Positions 1 to 27,861 of a stretch of 64,000 nucleotides of DNA are shown here, piece after piece. The DNA comes from Struthio camelus. Taxonomy: Eukaryota; Chordata; Aves; Struthioniformes; Struthionidae. The first letter of the stretch is position 1, and each line of letters opens with the position of its first letter. The translations under genes and the position numbers were made by a program. The stretch lies in NCBI RefSeq assembly GCF_040807025.1, contig NC_090954.1, forward strand, positions 12,348,501-12,412,500. Direction: 5' to 3'. The notes below the pieces were generated by a model that was given only the letters and a program-made list of their open reading frames with translations, did not search any database and had not been told where the DNA came from.

Positions 1-372
1 TCGCCCTTATATGAAGACCGAGCTACCGAGCTCCAGAGTTACCAGCTTTCAGTTATTGCTTGCAGCACCTCTAAGAGCTGCTGGCCCCTCTGCATATCGC
101 TGCTCAGTGGAGGGATGCATCCCACCTTGCGCCACTGAGCCCAAGCAGGGCCCCAGTGAGTGGGAAAGGGATTTTCCCCACGCAGGCTCCAAACTGGTTC
201 AGCTCTGGCTACACAGAGTGTCTGGGGGGATTCTCTTCATGGCACTATGCCTCAGTTTCCCACCCGGACTGGAGGGACACCTCTTTCCCCCCTAAACACT
301 CTGGCAATGAAGAGTCTGTATGGTGGGGTCTGCAAAGGGGAGCACCCCGGCCTCGCTAGCCCCAGCTGGGCT
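1..372. other. upstream flank, no gene recognised
   Basis: The open frames that cross this stretch show no domain, no supported start and no splice-site support. A short piece near 243-275 (CCTCAGTTTCCCACCC) resembles the end of a MIR-type SINE but is too short to call. GC content and CpG density rise towards the promoter on the right. Confidence 0.5.
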
Positions 373-660
373 GGAGCACCCCAAACACCCCTAGTGCCTT
401 GTGCCCCGGCTCTGCTCTGGAGCACCCCAAACACCCCCAGTGCCTTGTGCCCCGGCTCTGCTCCAGAGCCCCCAAACACCCGCAGCGCCCCATGCCCTGG
501 AGCACCCGTGCCCTGCACCCCAGACTGCCCTGGAAAGCCCCAAGCACCCTCGGCACCCCGCACCCCAGGCTACCTCCGAAACACGGCAGCTCTGCCCCGC
601 AGCGCCCCACACCCCGCAGGCACCCCGGCCGCGCTCCGGAGCATCCCAAACCCCGCCGGG
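373..660. repeat. 46-bp minisatellite, decaying copies
   Basis: A unit beginning GGAGCACCCCAAACACC starts at 373, again at 419 and, slightly changed, at 465, giving a period of 46 bp. The shared core is GTGCCTTGTGCCCCGGCTCTG. Shorter degenerate pieces (AGCACCC, GCACCCCG, CCCCAAGCACCC) continue to about 660. It lies directly upstream of the LONRF promoter, and its lack of stop codons explains the long spurious reading frames here. Confidence 0.75.
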
Positions 661-702
661 ACCCCGCGCCCCAGCGGCGGCTCCCCGTTACGAAACGCGG
701 CC

Positions 703-780
703 GGGGCGGGGCGGGGCGGCAGCGGCGGCAGCAGCCAATGGAGGCCCCGGCGGCCCCGCCGCCGCCGCCGCTTATGTAAG
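703..780 (+). promoter_or_regulatory. core promoter of LONRF: GC boxes, CCAAT box, weak TATA-like site
   Basis: Overlapping GGGGCGGGG boxes (Sp1/KLF type) occupy 703-718. A CCAAT box is at 735-739 in the context GCAGCCAATGG, and CTTATGTAAG at 771-780 could act as a weak TATA-like element. This order would put the start of transcription near 800 and give a 5' UTR of roughly 130 bases. An in-frame TAA at 777-779 closes the coding frame upstream, which supports the ATG at 930. Confidence 0.6.
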
Positions 781-929
781 GGGGGGGCCGCGGCGGGCGC
801 CGGCCCCTGGCCCGGCGGGGCGGGAGCGGCGCCGGGAGCCGCCCCCGCGCAGGGCAGCGCAGCGCAGCCCTCTGCCGACCGGACCGGACCGGACCGCGCG
901 GGGCCGCAGGCAGCGCCGGCCCGAGGGCG

Positions 930-17297
<16,368 letters not shown>

Positions 17298-19695
17298 GGG
17301 CCCACGCCAACCTGGCCTTTCATGGGGCACCTGGCATTGCCTGTGGGAGCGAGAGCTCCACCCAGCTCGTTTCTTTACGTGCTTCTTCATGGTTTTAGCA
17401 TAGGTGGATTTCCCCGCAAAGCAACCTCAGCAACAAGCCGGGCGCTCGCCTCCCTGAGAGTGCAGAGGCAGCCAGCAGCGATACCGTGCCGTCCACGTAA
17501 GCCACTTTGGTGCCATGGGCATGCTGTGCTGCCAGGAGGGAAGGTGGCGAGTCCCGCGGTGGGGACCAGTCCAGAAAATTGGATTGTGTCCTGGGAACCA
17601 AAATCCCTCGCTGAGCTGCCCTGGTGTCATGGAGGTCTTTCCCTAGGGCATAGGAATGAGTGCCAGGACCCCCCTCCCTGGTTTTGACTCTTCCTCTTTG
17701 AAGGACTATGTAGCTTTTTAGTAAAAGGGCCTGCTCTGCACAGCAATGGAGGGTGGTGTTGAGATGCTTGGGAGAGGCTGCGCTGTGATGCAGAGAGGTC
17801 CATATGGCTTTTCCAGACTTCAGGAGCTGAAGGTTCGGGCTCCGTTTATGAGTCTGACTTGATCGTCATTCAAACTAGAAGAAAGGGTAAATTAATCTGG
17901 ACCGCACAGTTCTGCTTCTGACGGTCTCCTTGGCCACGCAGATATGAGATGCGGCTCTCTGAGCGTGTCCTGTTCTGCATGTCCCTTCCTCTGGGTCTGC
18001 TCAGTTCCCTGCCTGCCTTTGCCATGCTGGACTTGCAGGGAGCATCCGCGGTAGGGAGCTGCCTGGGGATGCTCTGGCTGAACTGAACAGCGGCCACTTA
18101 GCTGACAGCTGAGACCGCTGTCCTGAAACTATGGGGGGGGGTGTGTTGGTAGTGTTAGCACTTTCTCCTCACTCAAAAAGGACAGTTCTGGATCCTGTTT
18201 GGGCTCAGACTGCAGTTTTGGACCTGGTCCCAGGGGTGTGAGCTTGAAGGAACCGGCCATGCTGGAGAATTAGGCCTGGAAGTGTTTTTGGGAGACCGCT
18301 CCTTCAGTAGCGCAGTACTGTGTTCAGTGTTTTCTGGAAACTTTCTGCTTCCTCAGGAGGAAATCGGGATCTGAGCAGCAGCTGTCCCTGTTTAGGGACT
18401 CCCAAAACAGTTCAGGATCCCCTAAAACAAGACAGATTGATGCCAAGGGAGCCAAAACTCTGGGGAGACCTGGGAAGGGCAGTATGCAGGGGTTGAGGCT
18501 GTGAACCCCGCATCGGGGACAAGTGCTTGGTTGCTCCTCGTTGCTGAATACAGGGGGAAGAGTAACGCCCCCTGAGCAGGCTGCAGCTTCCCACTGTAGG
18601 AATCCTGAAGGTTTGAGATTTTTCTCTCTTACATGATTTCAGTGGGTTTGAGTTGAAATTTAGGAGTAATATCTACTTAGTCAGTTATTGGATTATATTT
18701 TTCCAGAATCTTATCCCTGCCTTTCCCATATGCTCCACACACCATCTGGGGGCTCCATGAGCTGTTATATGTGTGTGTGGGAGAGAAAGTGGGGTGCTCT
18801 TTACTGCATGTGAATCATCTCGGCATCCATCTGTGCCCTGCGGGCGCTGGGTCCCGCTCCTGCCTGGGTTGGTCTGTCCTCACTGCTGGGATAGGAGGCT
18901 CTGCTCTGGTGGGGAATCTGCCCCCAGCGGCCACCTTTTCCCTTCCAGCTCTCTCCAGCATCCAGAGGTTTCATTCTCTCCTCTCCAGCAAAGTGCCTCC
19001 CTGGAGTGAGGGTTGGGGTGAGCTGAGCTCTTGCTCCCAAGGGACCTCAAGGAGAGCAGAGTGGCTGAGAGCAGCATGAAGCTGGATTTGCTCCTCTGCC
19101 TTTGAGCCGTGTCCTCTTCCATGTTGCTGCTCTTTCTCTGGAGCAGTGTGACTCCCCAAAAGGGCTGCAGGCTCCTTGGGAGCCACTGGGCTGTCTGACC
19201 GGAGATGGCAAAGGAGGCGATGGTGAGACTCTCCGTGGCTGTGTCAGGGTGGCTGTGCACTAGTGTCAGAGTGTGCTGGTTCCCCACCACTGAATTTTGG
19301 GAAGTGCCTTTCTTTTCTCTAGGGTAGATGTGAGCTCAGGCTGTGACCCCCAGAGCTCCCCGCGTGCCCTTTGAACTGCCAACTTGCCAAATGCAGGAGC
19401 TTGCTGTGCTGGTGCATGTCCCTCAGCCCCCACTTTGCTGCCTGCCTTTGCTGGGGCAGCGAGGAAGGGATGGGGTGGGGAAGCGTGTGGCTGCCCTGTG
19501 CTGGGAGGGCTCGAGGTTAGTGTTTGGAGAGAGCCAGGGCCTGGAGCCACTTCTGCCTGGCCTGTTTCAGGAAGGGACGTGTGTAAATCATTCTGGTTTG
19601 CTTGGAGTGCCTTTTAGGTTTGTATTAGTATTTTCTCTCTCTTTGAATCAAGTTTTCTTCCTGGACATTGAAATAAAGGCCTTTGTTTGTTTGTT
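17298..19695 (+). other. probable LONRF 3' UTR
   Basis: The stretch after the stop has no coding signal and no recognised repeat. The first clean AATAAA lies at 19672-19677. It is followed within a few bases by a strong T/GT-rich stretch (TTTGTTTGTTTGTTTTGTTGG), as expected of a cleavage-site downstream element. A second, less well-supported AATAAA is at 20487-20492. Confidence 0.55.
19672..19677 (+). promoter_or_regulatory. polyadenylation signal of LONRF
   Basis: AATAAA within CATTGAAATAAAGGCC, with a GT-rich element immediately downstream (19679-19705). It is the first canonical signal after the stop codon. Confidence 0.6.
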
Positions 19696-21189
19696 TTGTT
19701 GGTGGTATTTGACCTTTTGGTTGCACAGTGAGCACAAGGCTCCAGATGAAAGTGCTTGTGCATCACCAGGGAGCTTTAGGGATGGCTGGAGAAGTGGTGT
19801 GCTGGCCCTCAGATGGCATCCAAGAAGCACTCAGTGAATACAGTCTGGCAAGGGCAGACAGCAGCAAGTGGGGGCGGGGGGAAGAGGTGGTTTTGGCCCA
19901 GAGAAAGAGACCATGTGAAAAGGAGCCAAAAAGACCAGTTCCTTGCCTGTTGCTGCAGCTAGAGACTTTGGGGAAGGAGGGGAAGCAGGGCAGACCTGGC
20001 TGGTGGAGAGGCCAATTGGCAAGTCCTCCATGGTGCCCATCCCTTGAATGCTGCCAAGCATGTTTGTTCCTGGCTCCAGGAATGGGGGCGAGCGGGCTGG
20101 CTGTCTTCCGTGCTGCTCTGCGTTGTGCTGAGCAGCCCTGGAGCAACGCAGGCGGGACGGAAGGGACGCAAGTGGGCTGAGGCAGTGTATAAGAGCATAG
20201 GCATGTCCCGTGGCTCAGAGCAGGGTCTCTGCTAGGCCATTACTAACAGGCTCCATGAAGAGTTGGACCTTGAGTTTCTTCCCCCAGCAATACCAGGCTG
20301 TGTCTCGGGAAAGCCCAGCTCGTGCCTGCAGCCACCTGGGGCCAGGCCCCAGGCTTCCTCCAAACCTGATGAAGAAAGAGGAAAGAAATTTGTTGTGGGA
20401 ACAGCCCAGCTGCCAGCTTCCTCCCACTCTGCAGAGGGGGGGAGTGTGAAAGGAGCCACTGTCATTTACAGAAAAGGGGTTTAAAAATAAAACAAACCAC
20501 AATCCTCTCAAGGAAGAGAGGATCTGTTGAGCTGCTGTGGGCCCAGGTCCATCGTTCTGGGGTTTAGCTGTGGTGGCTGAAGACAATACCAAATCCTTCG
20601 GCGCTGGAGGTGTAAGCTATTGCTGCAGGTAAACCCAGCGCTGAGCACCAGGGTGTTCGCAGCGCGTAAATGCACCACGCTGGCCAGGGGCACCTCTTGG
20701 GACCAGACAGTGCAGATGCACCGTGCAGCCTGTTCGTTCAGCACAACACGAACAGCAGAGCTTGTCAAGCTAGAGAGATGCCCTCCCTCCTTATTTTGGA
20801 GGAGGGGAGGGCCTTCCTCTTTTGCCCCCCTCCCGCCCAGCCTCTACCCTCCCCACTGGCTCTGGCGGCCCAGGTTTTGGGCCCTGCCGTGCAGCTGGCG
20901 TGTGCTGTGTGCAGGAAGGCTGGCGCTGGCCCCAGCTCCCTTTGCCGTGTTGGCCTGCTCCCACTAGATGTCAGGAAGAGGCTGAGCGTGGGTGAGGACC
21001 GCACGGCACCACGAGCAGGCAGCAGCCAGGAGAGGAGGCACCCCCTTGTCCTGGCACACAGCCAGGGTGCAGTGGTGTCCTACCACCCTGCGTGCAGGCA
21101 GACCGGGTGTATGGGGCCATCTCAGCCCAACTGGGGTGATGGGTTGTTCCACTGAGTGTGGGTGCAGCTGGGCTCTGGATGGGGTGGTC

Positions 21190-21202
21190 GGGGGGGGGGG
21201 GG
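21190..21202. repeat. poly-G run, 13 bases
   Basis: Uninterrupted G run in GC-rich DNA. Its length may be unreliable because of slippage. Confidence 0.8.
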
Positions 21203-21599
21203 CGGCAGTGTCCGTGCTCCGTACTGCACTGAGGGACAGAGCAGGGCTGCCACCTTCCTAGTCCTGCCCCAAAGCTCTGCCCAGATATGGGGACACCAGT
21301 GTTCCCACCATCCACTGGGACCGTAAGGTGGGCATCGGGCTCACCACTGCCTCCCACCAAACGTTTGCCTGGGATCAGATGCTCTGGGGTCCAGCCGGTG
21401 CCAGCAGAGGCTGGCAGCTGCGGAGACCGCACGGCTCCTTCGCCTCCCCAACAGCAGCGAGAGCTGCAGGGAGGGGGGCCCAGTGCGACAAGTGCTCCGG
21501 CTCACCTGCACCTCCGTGTGCAGCTTTCTGTGGCTCATATCCTCTGTCCTCCTGTATTTTTCCATCTCTGCATATGCTCCTCCCCGGCTCATCCCAACA

Positions 21600-21770
21600 A
21601 AACTAGTAATGATTTCTGGCTTTTATATAACACTTGTCATCAGTGCTTTTCAAAAGGAAGTCAATACCCTTCTCTGGATTTTACAGGTGGGGAACCAAGG
21701 ACAGAAAGAGGCAGTGTGACACCCAAGGTCACCCACTACAAAATCCCTAGGAGTCCCCGGGCTCTCTGAA
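21600..21770 (+). repeat. MIR-like ancient SINE fragment
   Basis: TTTTACAGGTGGGGAACC, then ACAGAAAGAGG and ACCCAAGGTCACCCAC, follow the well-known MIR core (TTTTACAGATGAGGAAACTGAGGC...CCAAGGTCAC) in order and spacing. The upstream part with TTATATAACACTT...CAGTGCTTT also fits. It is diverged, as expected of an old amniote SINE. Confidence 0.6.
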
Positions 21771-23486
21771 TATCCCATTTCCCACCCATTCCAGGCTAGA
21801 GAGACATCTCTGCGGCCAGGCTTTGCCTCTCTGGGGTCAGCTGGAGGATCTCCTAGGAGATGGCCCTGTCCTACCATCCCCAGCCGCCTCCTCCAGCTCC
21901 CCTGCCCTTGTCACTAGCAACTTCAGTCCTTCCTGCTTGGCGTTTTCAACTCGCAACATTGGTGACAACTTGCCTCACCGAATATCGCGGACAAGCAATT
22001 ACCTAAAGCGGCAAGTAATTAATACAGCAGGTGTTAGGCTGCGCCTCGTGTTTCTTTAACAAATGGTGACGCTTCAGACCAATTAGACCAGCCGGTACTT
22101 GAGACAGCAGAAAATCAACACGAGTTTGTTCGTGCTGAGATCTTTTTCTCTAGTCAGGCCATGCTCACGCAGAAAGCAGAGGGCATTACGTTTTAAGGTT
22201 AATGAAGGTGGAAAGAAAGGGGGAAAACCAGCAGCTAATTTTTTTCCATACTTTAGGAGAGACTAGTTGGTGCAATGAAAGCGTGATCATATTATTCCTG
22301 CTTTTTCAGAAAAATAAGGAAAACAATGAAGACAGATGTAGTTTCTCTTTCAAGAGAACCCACCCACGGGATATATTCAAAGCCAGAAAACAATCAGCTC
22401 TGAAAAAAGCACTTTCAAGCTGCTGCCAGAGGTCTGAGTGGGACCTGCTGGTCGCCCTGGAGAAATGGCCCTGCCGTTTCCTCCAGACAGACTGCACATA
22501 GCACAAAATCAGTTGCGGAGCGATTGCTGGGCATGTGCAGAAGGCCACCTGGAGCAGAGATCGGGTGGCAGCAGCCACGTGCCCTTGAGCGGCTGCCCCG
22601 TTTCCCCACCAAGGAGAAGAGTTATCCAAGCCCACCCCCACGTAAGGAGTGAGAAACACTCGCTGCTTTAATAAGCCATCTTAATAAATAGATTTACTGG
22701 GGCAGGCTTTTCTTAATAGTTCTTAAAACCCATAGATGTCCATGGCAGTGGTGCTGCCAAGCCACAGACTGGGGCAGCTGTGCTGCCCCCAGCCCTCCCG
22801 CGCCACCTGCCTCAGAGCTGCCTTTCCACCTACCCTCGGGAAGCACCTGAGGGAGGAATTAACTCCCCCAACATGTCCCTCGCACCAACAGTCCCAAGGA
22901 CCCCAGCTCTCATTCCTGGCCCATGCCAGAGCCAGGCAGACAGTAATAGCTTGGCATGCTTCATCACTTCTCTGTAATTACAGAGCAACCTCCTCCTCCT
23001 GCCTCTCCCCCACCAAATGACACAGCTGGGTCAGGCACTGCAGACGGGTAGATGAGAGTAGAAAGCCAGGCAGGGTTTGGCCAAGCGACAGAGAAAGGGA
23101 AGGGGAGGGAAGGATGTATCCCTAATAGAGTGGGCCACAACACGGCAAGGCTATGTGCCCACCTGCACACACCTGAGACTGAGCACTCAGGAGGGGGACA
23201 TGGGATTACCATTCTGCATAGAACTGGCACAGTGGAGTCCAGATGTGACCATGTCCTTGGATGCCACAGCAATGCAGAGAGCCACCACTGATGCTAATGT
23301 CTCACGTGGGGGCTATCTAAGTCTTAAAGAACACCAATTTGCTTTAGGCCAGATGTGCAGGACTGTAAGGGAGCTCTTCTGGAGCTGGCAGGCTGGGAAT
23401 GGGGGAGTTGTTTGCTGTGACTGGTGGGACCAATAGCCACTCTCCATTCAGGCATGGTCTTCTTGGAGTAGGTAACCAAAGTGACC

Positions 23487-23545
23487 ACTACCACCAAACC
23501 ATGACCGTGACTGCGACCACGACCACGTTTATCACCATCACCAAA
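23487..23545. repeat. imperfect (ACC/GAC)n trinucleotide-like repeat
   Basis: GACCACTACCACCAAACCATG, then GACTGCGACCACGACCACG, then ATCACCATCACC: a degenerate trinucleotide tract with ACC as the commonest unit. Confidence 0.65.
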
Positions 23546-24029
23546 GCTCAGTGAGAGAGTGCCAGGGTGCAGAAAGGGAGGGAGCTCAACACAAAGACAA
23601 GCACTTGTAGGTGGGGGTGAAGAGCGCAGAAGAAAGGGCTGCTGGGGGTCAAGCTGAATGGGAAAACAAGTCTTGGGCCATCACATGAGGAAGCTGCCTG
23701 CACCGTTTGCTCCTGTTGTGCTGAAGAAAACAGGCCTCTGCATACATCAAAGAAATACCTGGCTGCAACAACAGCAGACCAGAGTGCCTACTGCAGACAA
23801 ACTGCCTTTACTCCAGCCAGCCAGGAGCCCTGTCCCTCAGTCCCAAAATATGTACTGGCTGGGAGTCTGGCTGCCTCGATGCCCTTGGTGTTGATTTATG
23901 ATTTCAGGAAACTATTCCAGCTGAGGCAAAATATTTACAGGACTGATTAAACACCAAGAAAATGGGAAACTTGTTAAAAGTGTGGAAGTTATATAAATAG
24001 AGCATTATTAAAATAAAATGTGACTTTTA

Positions 24030-24230
24030 GCAAGGATAGCTTTCTCAGCTGTTCTCTGTTTATCTTAATTGTTTCCCTCCATTAATTACAATCTGAGAAG
24101 GAGACTTGTGCAAATTGAAATAAATTAATCGAATTTGTTTAGAGTTTTGTGTGGCTGGCTTATGGGGATTGCAATTAAGCCAGCATGTTTGGGGTATTAA
24201 ATTACATTTCCTAGCTCTGTTCCTTCCTTT
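24030..24230. promoter_or_regulatory. AT-rich, TAAT-dense block, candidate conserved element
   Basis: The segment holds several homeodomain-type cores close together (TTAATTGTTT, ATTAATTACAATC, AAATTAATCGAATT, GCAATTAAGCC) inside otherwise GC-neutral DNA, with no repeat signature. That makeup is common in conserved non-coding elements, but conservation cannot be judged from one sequence. Confidence 0.25.
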
Positions 24231-25194
24231 GCAAGTGCTGGGAACGTGAAAAGGCAGGCCCTAGCGACAATTAGAAGATAAACAAGCTTTGTGATCAATT
24301 GTCATTTTAGTTCCTGTGCCTCAGGAATTTCACTCCTTGCAAGGATTACGGCTTATCCCTTAACAAATACAGTCTAGCTCGGTGCAAGGGAAGGTAAAGG
24401 GGAGATGTGGAGGACTCAGTGAACAGCGTTTGATGGAGTTGATCTGCACTGCAGCAGTCCACACCCGGCAAGAAGGCAGGGAGCAGAGACCGCTCACCGC
24501 CGGCGCTTCCCGGTTCTAGCCTGACAGTGGAAACGCTGGTGTGGGTGGGAGTTTAGTCCAATTTGCTGGGAAAATTAGGCTGTGTGACTCAGCTGCCTGC
24601 CTGTGTTCTTGCCGCTTCCCACTAGTGGCTGACCACTCCCACCCATGTTTGACACAGGAGCAAAGGTTTCCACAAGCGCTGGTGGACCCGTGCTTGCTCT
24701 GGCCATCCGGGGAGAGCAGCCCATCCCCGCACTCCTCGGCTGCTCCCGGGCACCGCGCAGACGGCAGGAGGACAGCGGTCCCCTATGACACCATAGCCAT
24801 AAATACGGGGTGGGCAGAGGTGGCAGGGACAAGCGGTGGTGTCAAGTCATCGTGCAGATATGTTATCCGTAACTGAACCTCCTCACCTGGCTGTTGCCTG
24901 TGCCCTGATGATATATGGAGTGGCTGGGTCGCAATAGGATTTCTACCCAGAGTATTGGCTGAATGATAAAGGATTCTGTCTGCGGTGATAATTGCACCAT
25001 AAATAGCGCTGGGTTCAGCAGTGACGAGTGAGGCATTAGAAACCCTCACCCTCTGGATTCCTCCCACTTCTTTCCTCCTGACTGCTAACAAGCTGGAAGA
25101 ATAGCTGTTCGTGTTTTTTTACCAACTGCAAGAAGTTTATTGCACTCAGAGGCAGTTGGACATCTTCCTCCCCATAAATCTTAATACTAAAAAA

Positions 25195-25209
25195 AGAGAG
25201 AGAGAGAGA
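25195..25209. repeat. (AG)n microsatellite
   Basis: About seven AG units between A-rich flanks. Confidence 0.75.
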
Positions 25210-27675
25210 AAAACAGCTAAATTGTGTCATTACTGGAAAATGGCAAGTATGGTGGCACCCTCGCACAGCTGTCCCTCTTCATCCCCTCTGCAGCAGGGAT
25301 GGCTCTTTCCCTCTCTCACCTCCACCCTTCCTCGTCTCTCCTGGGTGCTCTTCAGTACTTGTGATGTAACCATCCATTTTACTCCACTGATAGGAACTGA
25401 AAACCTGCCAGCTAGCCCCAAACACTGAAAAATGAGGAGCTCAAATTCAGGAGTGCTGTAAGAGGCATGACTGGAAAAAAAAAAAATTAATACGAATGGA
25501 TTTGAAGCCCTTTCTGGTTCCTTGCTTTTTAAGCCTGTAGAAAGCATGTGGACCCTCTTTGTTTTTTTTTCCCAAAGAAAATCTGGAAAATATACCTGAC
25601 TATGCAGACAGATTAACCTCTTCTGGTATTCCAAAAACACCTTAAAACTCTCTTAATGTTTGTGCATTAAGATTTCTCACTGACGTCAAACTCAAGTCCA
25701 CTCAAGTTTGGTCCTCTGGGAATATCCACTCACTGCTCACGATCATCCCCTAGGTGCTTTGGTAAATGTAGAATAAATGAAAAAAGGAGCCAGAACTGAA
25801 TGGTGACATCTCTTAATCAAACTCTATTCACAGGTCAGTAAATCGCTAGTGTTGCTGTTCTCTTCCTTATATGTAGTGCCCTATTTTGCTGCCTATAGCT
25901 AAAAAAAATCAGACCACGTGGCTGCAGGAGCAGAGGTTTACTAGAAATGCCCAGCTCATATATTGGAGACTCCCCAGGAAGGAGCAGAGCTGGTACCTAA
26001 GTGAGACTCCAGTAGGACCTGGAGTGTTTAAAAGCTTTGGGGCATATACAAACTCTATGAATCTCTTTTACAGCTCCTCCCCCCCCCCCCAAACTTGCAA
26101 GATTCTGGCCAAAAACTGAACCTCAGGGAGTCAGGCATGACATACCCCAGCTGGGCTGATTTAAAGAAGAGACAAGCCTGGCCTCCAGCTGGCGCATGCT
26201 GGCAGAGCTCTTTAGCGGAGTGATGAGAATCTGCACTCCATAAACATCTTTTTCCTGCGCCAGCCCTGTCACTCACCTCTAGCACTGCAGAAGGCTCTGC
26301 TCTGCCGCCTGCATGCTGCTTTGGAGCAGAGGTCCGACAGGAAAACCCTTCAGGGGCTGGTTGCTGGGCTTTCTCCATGACTGCTTCTGGCACCACTGAG
26401 ATGTAGCTCTGGCTTTTGTAAGAAGATGATTAAAAAGTTTTTAGAAGGGGTGTTGAAGTGCCCTGAAGGGGGAAAACGATTCCTCCTTCCTGGACTCTTT
26501 AAAACCTTCCACAAATAACTGCAAGTCCTAGCCAGTGTGGTAGAGTAGGAAGAAGAAGGAAAGTCTTATTCCAAGTTGGGAAAAGAAATGCTTAACAGGC
26601 AATTTTTAAAGACTCTGAGTAGTGTTTGGGTGGAAATCCTTCCGCACTGGCCAGATTCGAGCAGGACCCTCAGCACAGACTCAAGGCCAGCAGTGATGCT
26701 CATGGTAGCATACAGGAAAAAGAGCAGCCCTCGCTTTTCTCAGTGCATTGCAGTAAAGGTTGCTAAGCAGGCACGAGCGCTTCAGCTCCTGTACAAATCC
26801 ACAAGCTCCCCAAAAACCTTCCTCTCCTGCACACGCGACAAACCCAAAGGCCAAATATAGAGTGTGACTTTTCTCCCTTTTCTTTTTTCTTATTTTTTTT
26901 TCTGTCCTGGAGTGTTTGCAGCAAAACTATTCACCCTGTTTAAGCTTTGGATTTGCAAGTTTAAATCTTTTGCAGTGCCAGGTGCACCCAAAAAGATAAG
27001 GAAGCTGGGTGGTGTATTGCTGTAGTTAAGAATAAATAAATAAAAGAACTCTGAGAATAATTTGAAGCTGTTTCTTAATAGCTCAGTATTTCTGCATTAT
27101 CTAATGCTGCTATTATATCTACCCTGTCTAAGCTGGCATGGGAATGCACAAAACACTTAAAACAACAAAAGCAATGAGCATTCTTCGACTCTCATTTTTA
27201 TTCTTTTTGTTGCTCCATGTCTTGATAAGTGCTTCTGGAAGAGGGGACAAAGATTTTGTGGCCTTGCTGGCAGAAGTCCCCGTTAATGAATGCAGGAGCA
27301 GATAGGTGGGGGGAGAGAGGGAGGGAAGCAGTCTGGGGATGTGCAACAGCCACATATTGGTGCACCAGAAAACTTGGGAGGAAATCTCTGAGGACAAGAG
27401 AGCAGGGTGTTCCTGCCATAGCCATGAGTGGTTGGTAGTGGAGCCGAGGCTGCTAATTTCCCCCTCCTGGAGGCTGAAGTTTGGCTCATGGTGTGACTAG
27501 ACAAACTGACCACCCACCTTTGATTTTCCTCTCTCTCGTGGATTTGTGTAGGTCCTTGCCATGGATCTGAGGGATGTGGTGCGCCCATATGCCCCCCATG
27601 ACAAAGTCGCGAGTGATGGCCTCCTCAGGCAGTGGTGTGCCCCCAGCATTAGGCACAGGGTGTAGGGGGCCAAAC

Positions 27676-27861
27676 AGGGTGACAGAGCACTGGAACAGGT
27701 TGCCCAGAGAGGCTGTGGAATCTCCTTCCCTGGAGATATTCAAAAGCCATCTGGACACAATCCTGGGTAGTGTGCTCTAGAGGACCCTGCTTGAGCAGGG
27801 GAATTGGACTAGATGATCTCCAGAGGGCCCTTCCAACCGCAACCGTTCTGTGATTCTGTGA
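27676..27861 (+). mobile_element. CR1 LINE, 3' end fragment
   Basis: The stretch runs GTGACAGAGCACTGGAACAGG, TTGCCCAGAGAGGCTGTGGA, GATATTCAAAAGCC, CTTGAGCAGGGGAATTGGAC, TAGATGATCTCCAGAGG and CCCTTCCAACC, and ends in the terminal octamer repeat TTCTGTGATTCTGTGA. This is the diagnostic CR1 3' end of birds and other sauropsids. Only the 3' non-coding tail is present (5'-truncated), as is usual. Confidence 0.92.

Larger units (their letters stand above)
19700..27675. other. intergenic DNA, no gene recognised
   Basis: I find no supported exon here. It contains a 13-G run at 21190-21202, a MIR-like fragment at about 21600-21770, an ACC-rich imperfect repeat at about 23487-23545, an AT-rich block at 24030-24230 and an (AG)n run at 25195-25209. 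Long open frames around 20.6-21.8 kb fall in GC-rich sequence and show no domain or codon signal. Confidence 0.6.

Noticed and set aside
373-510. CRISPR-like regular repeats (46-bp period)
   Set aside because: The copies are adjacent with no unique spacers, and the setting is a vertebrate promoter. This is a minisatellite.
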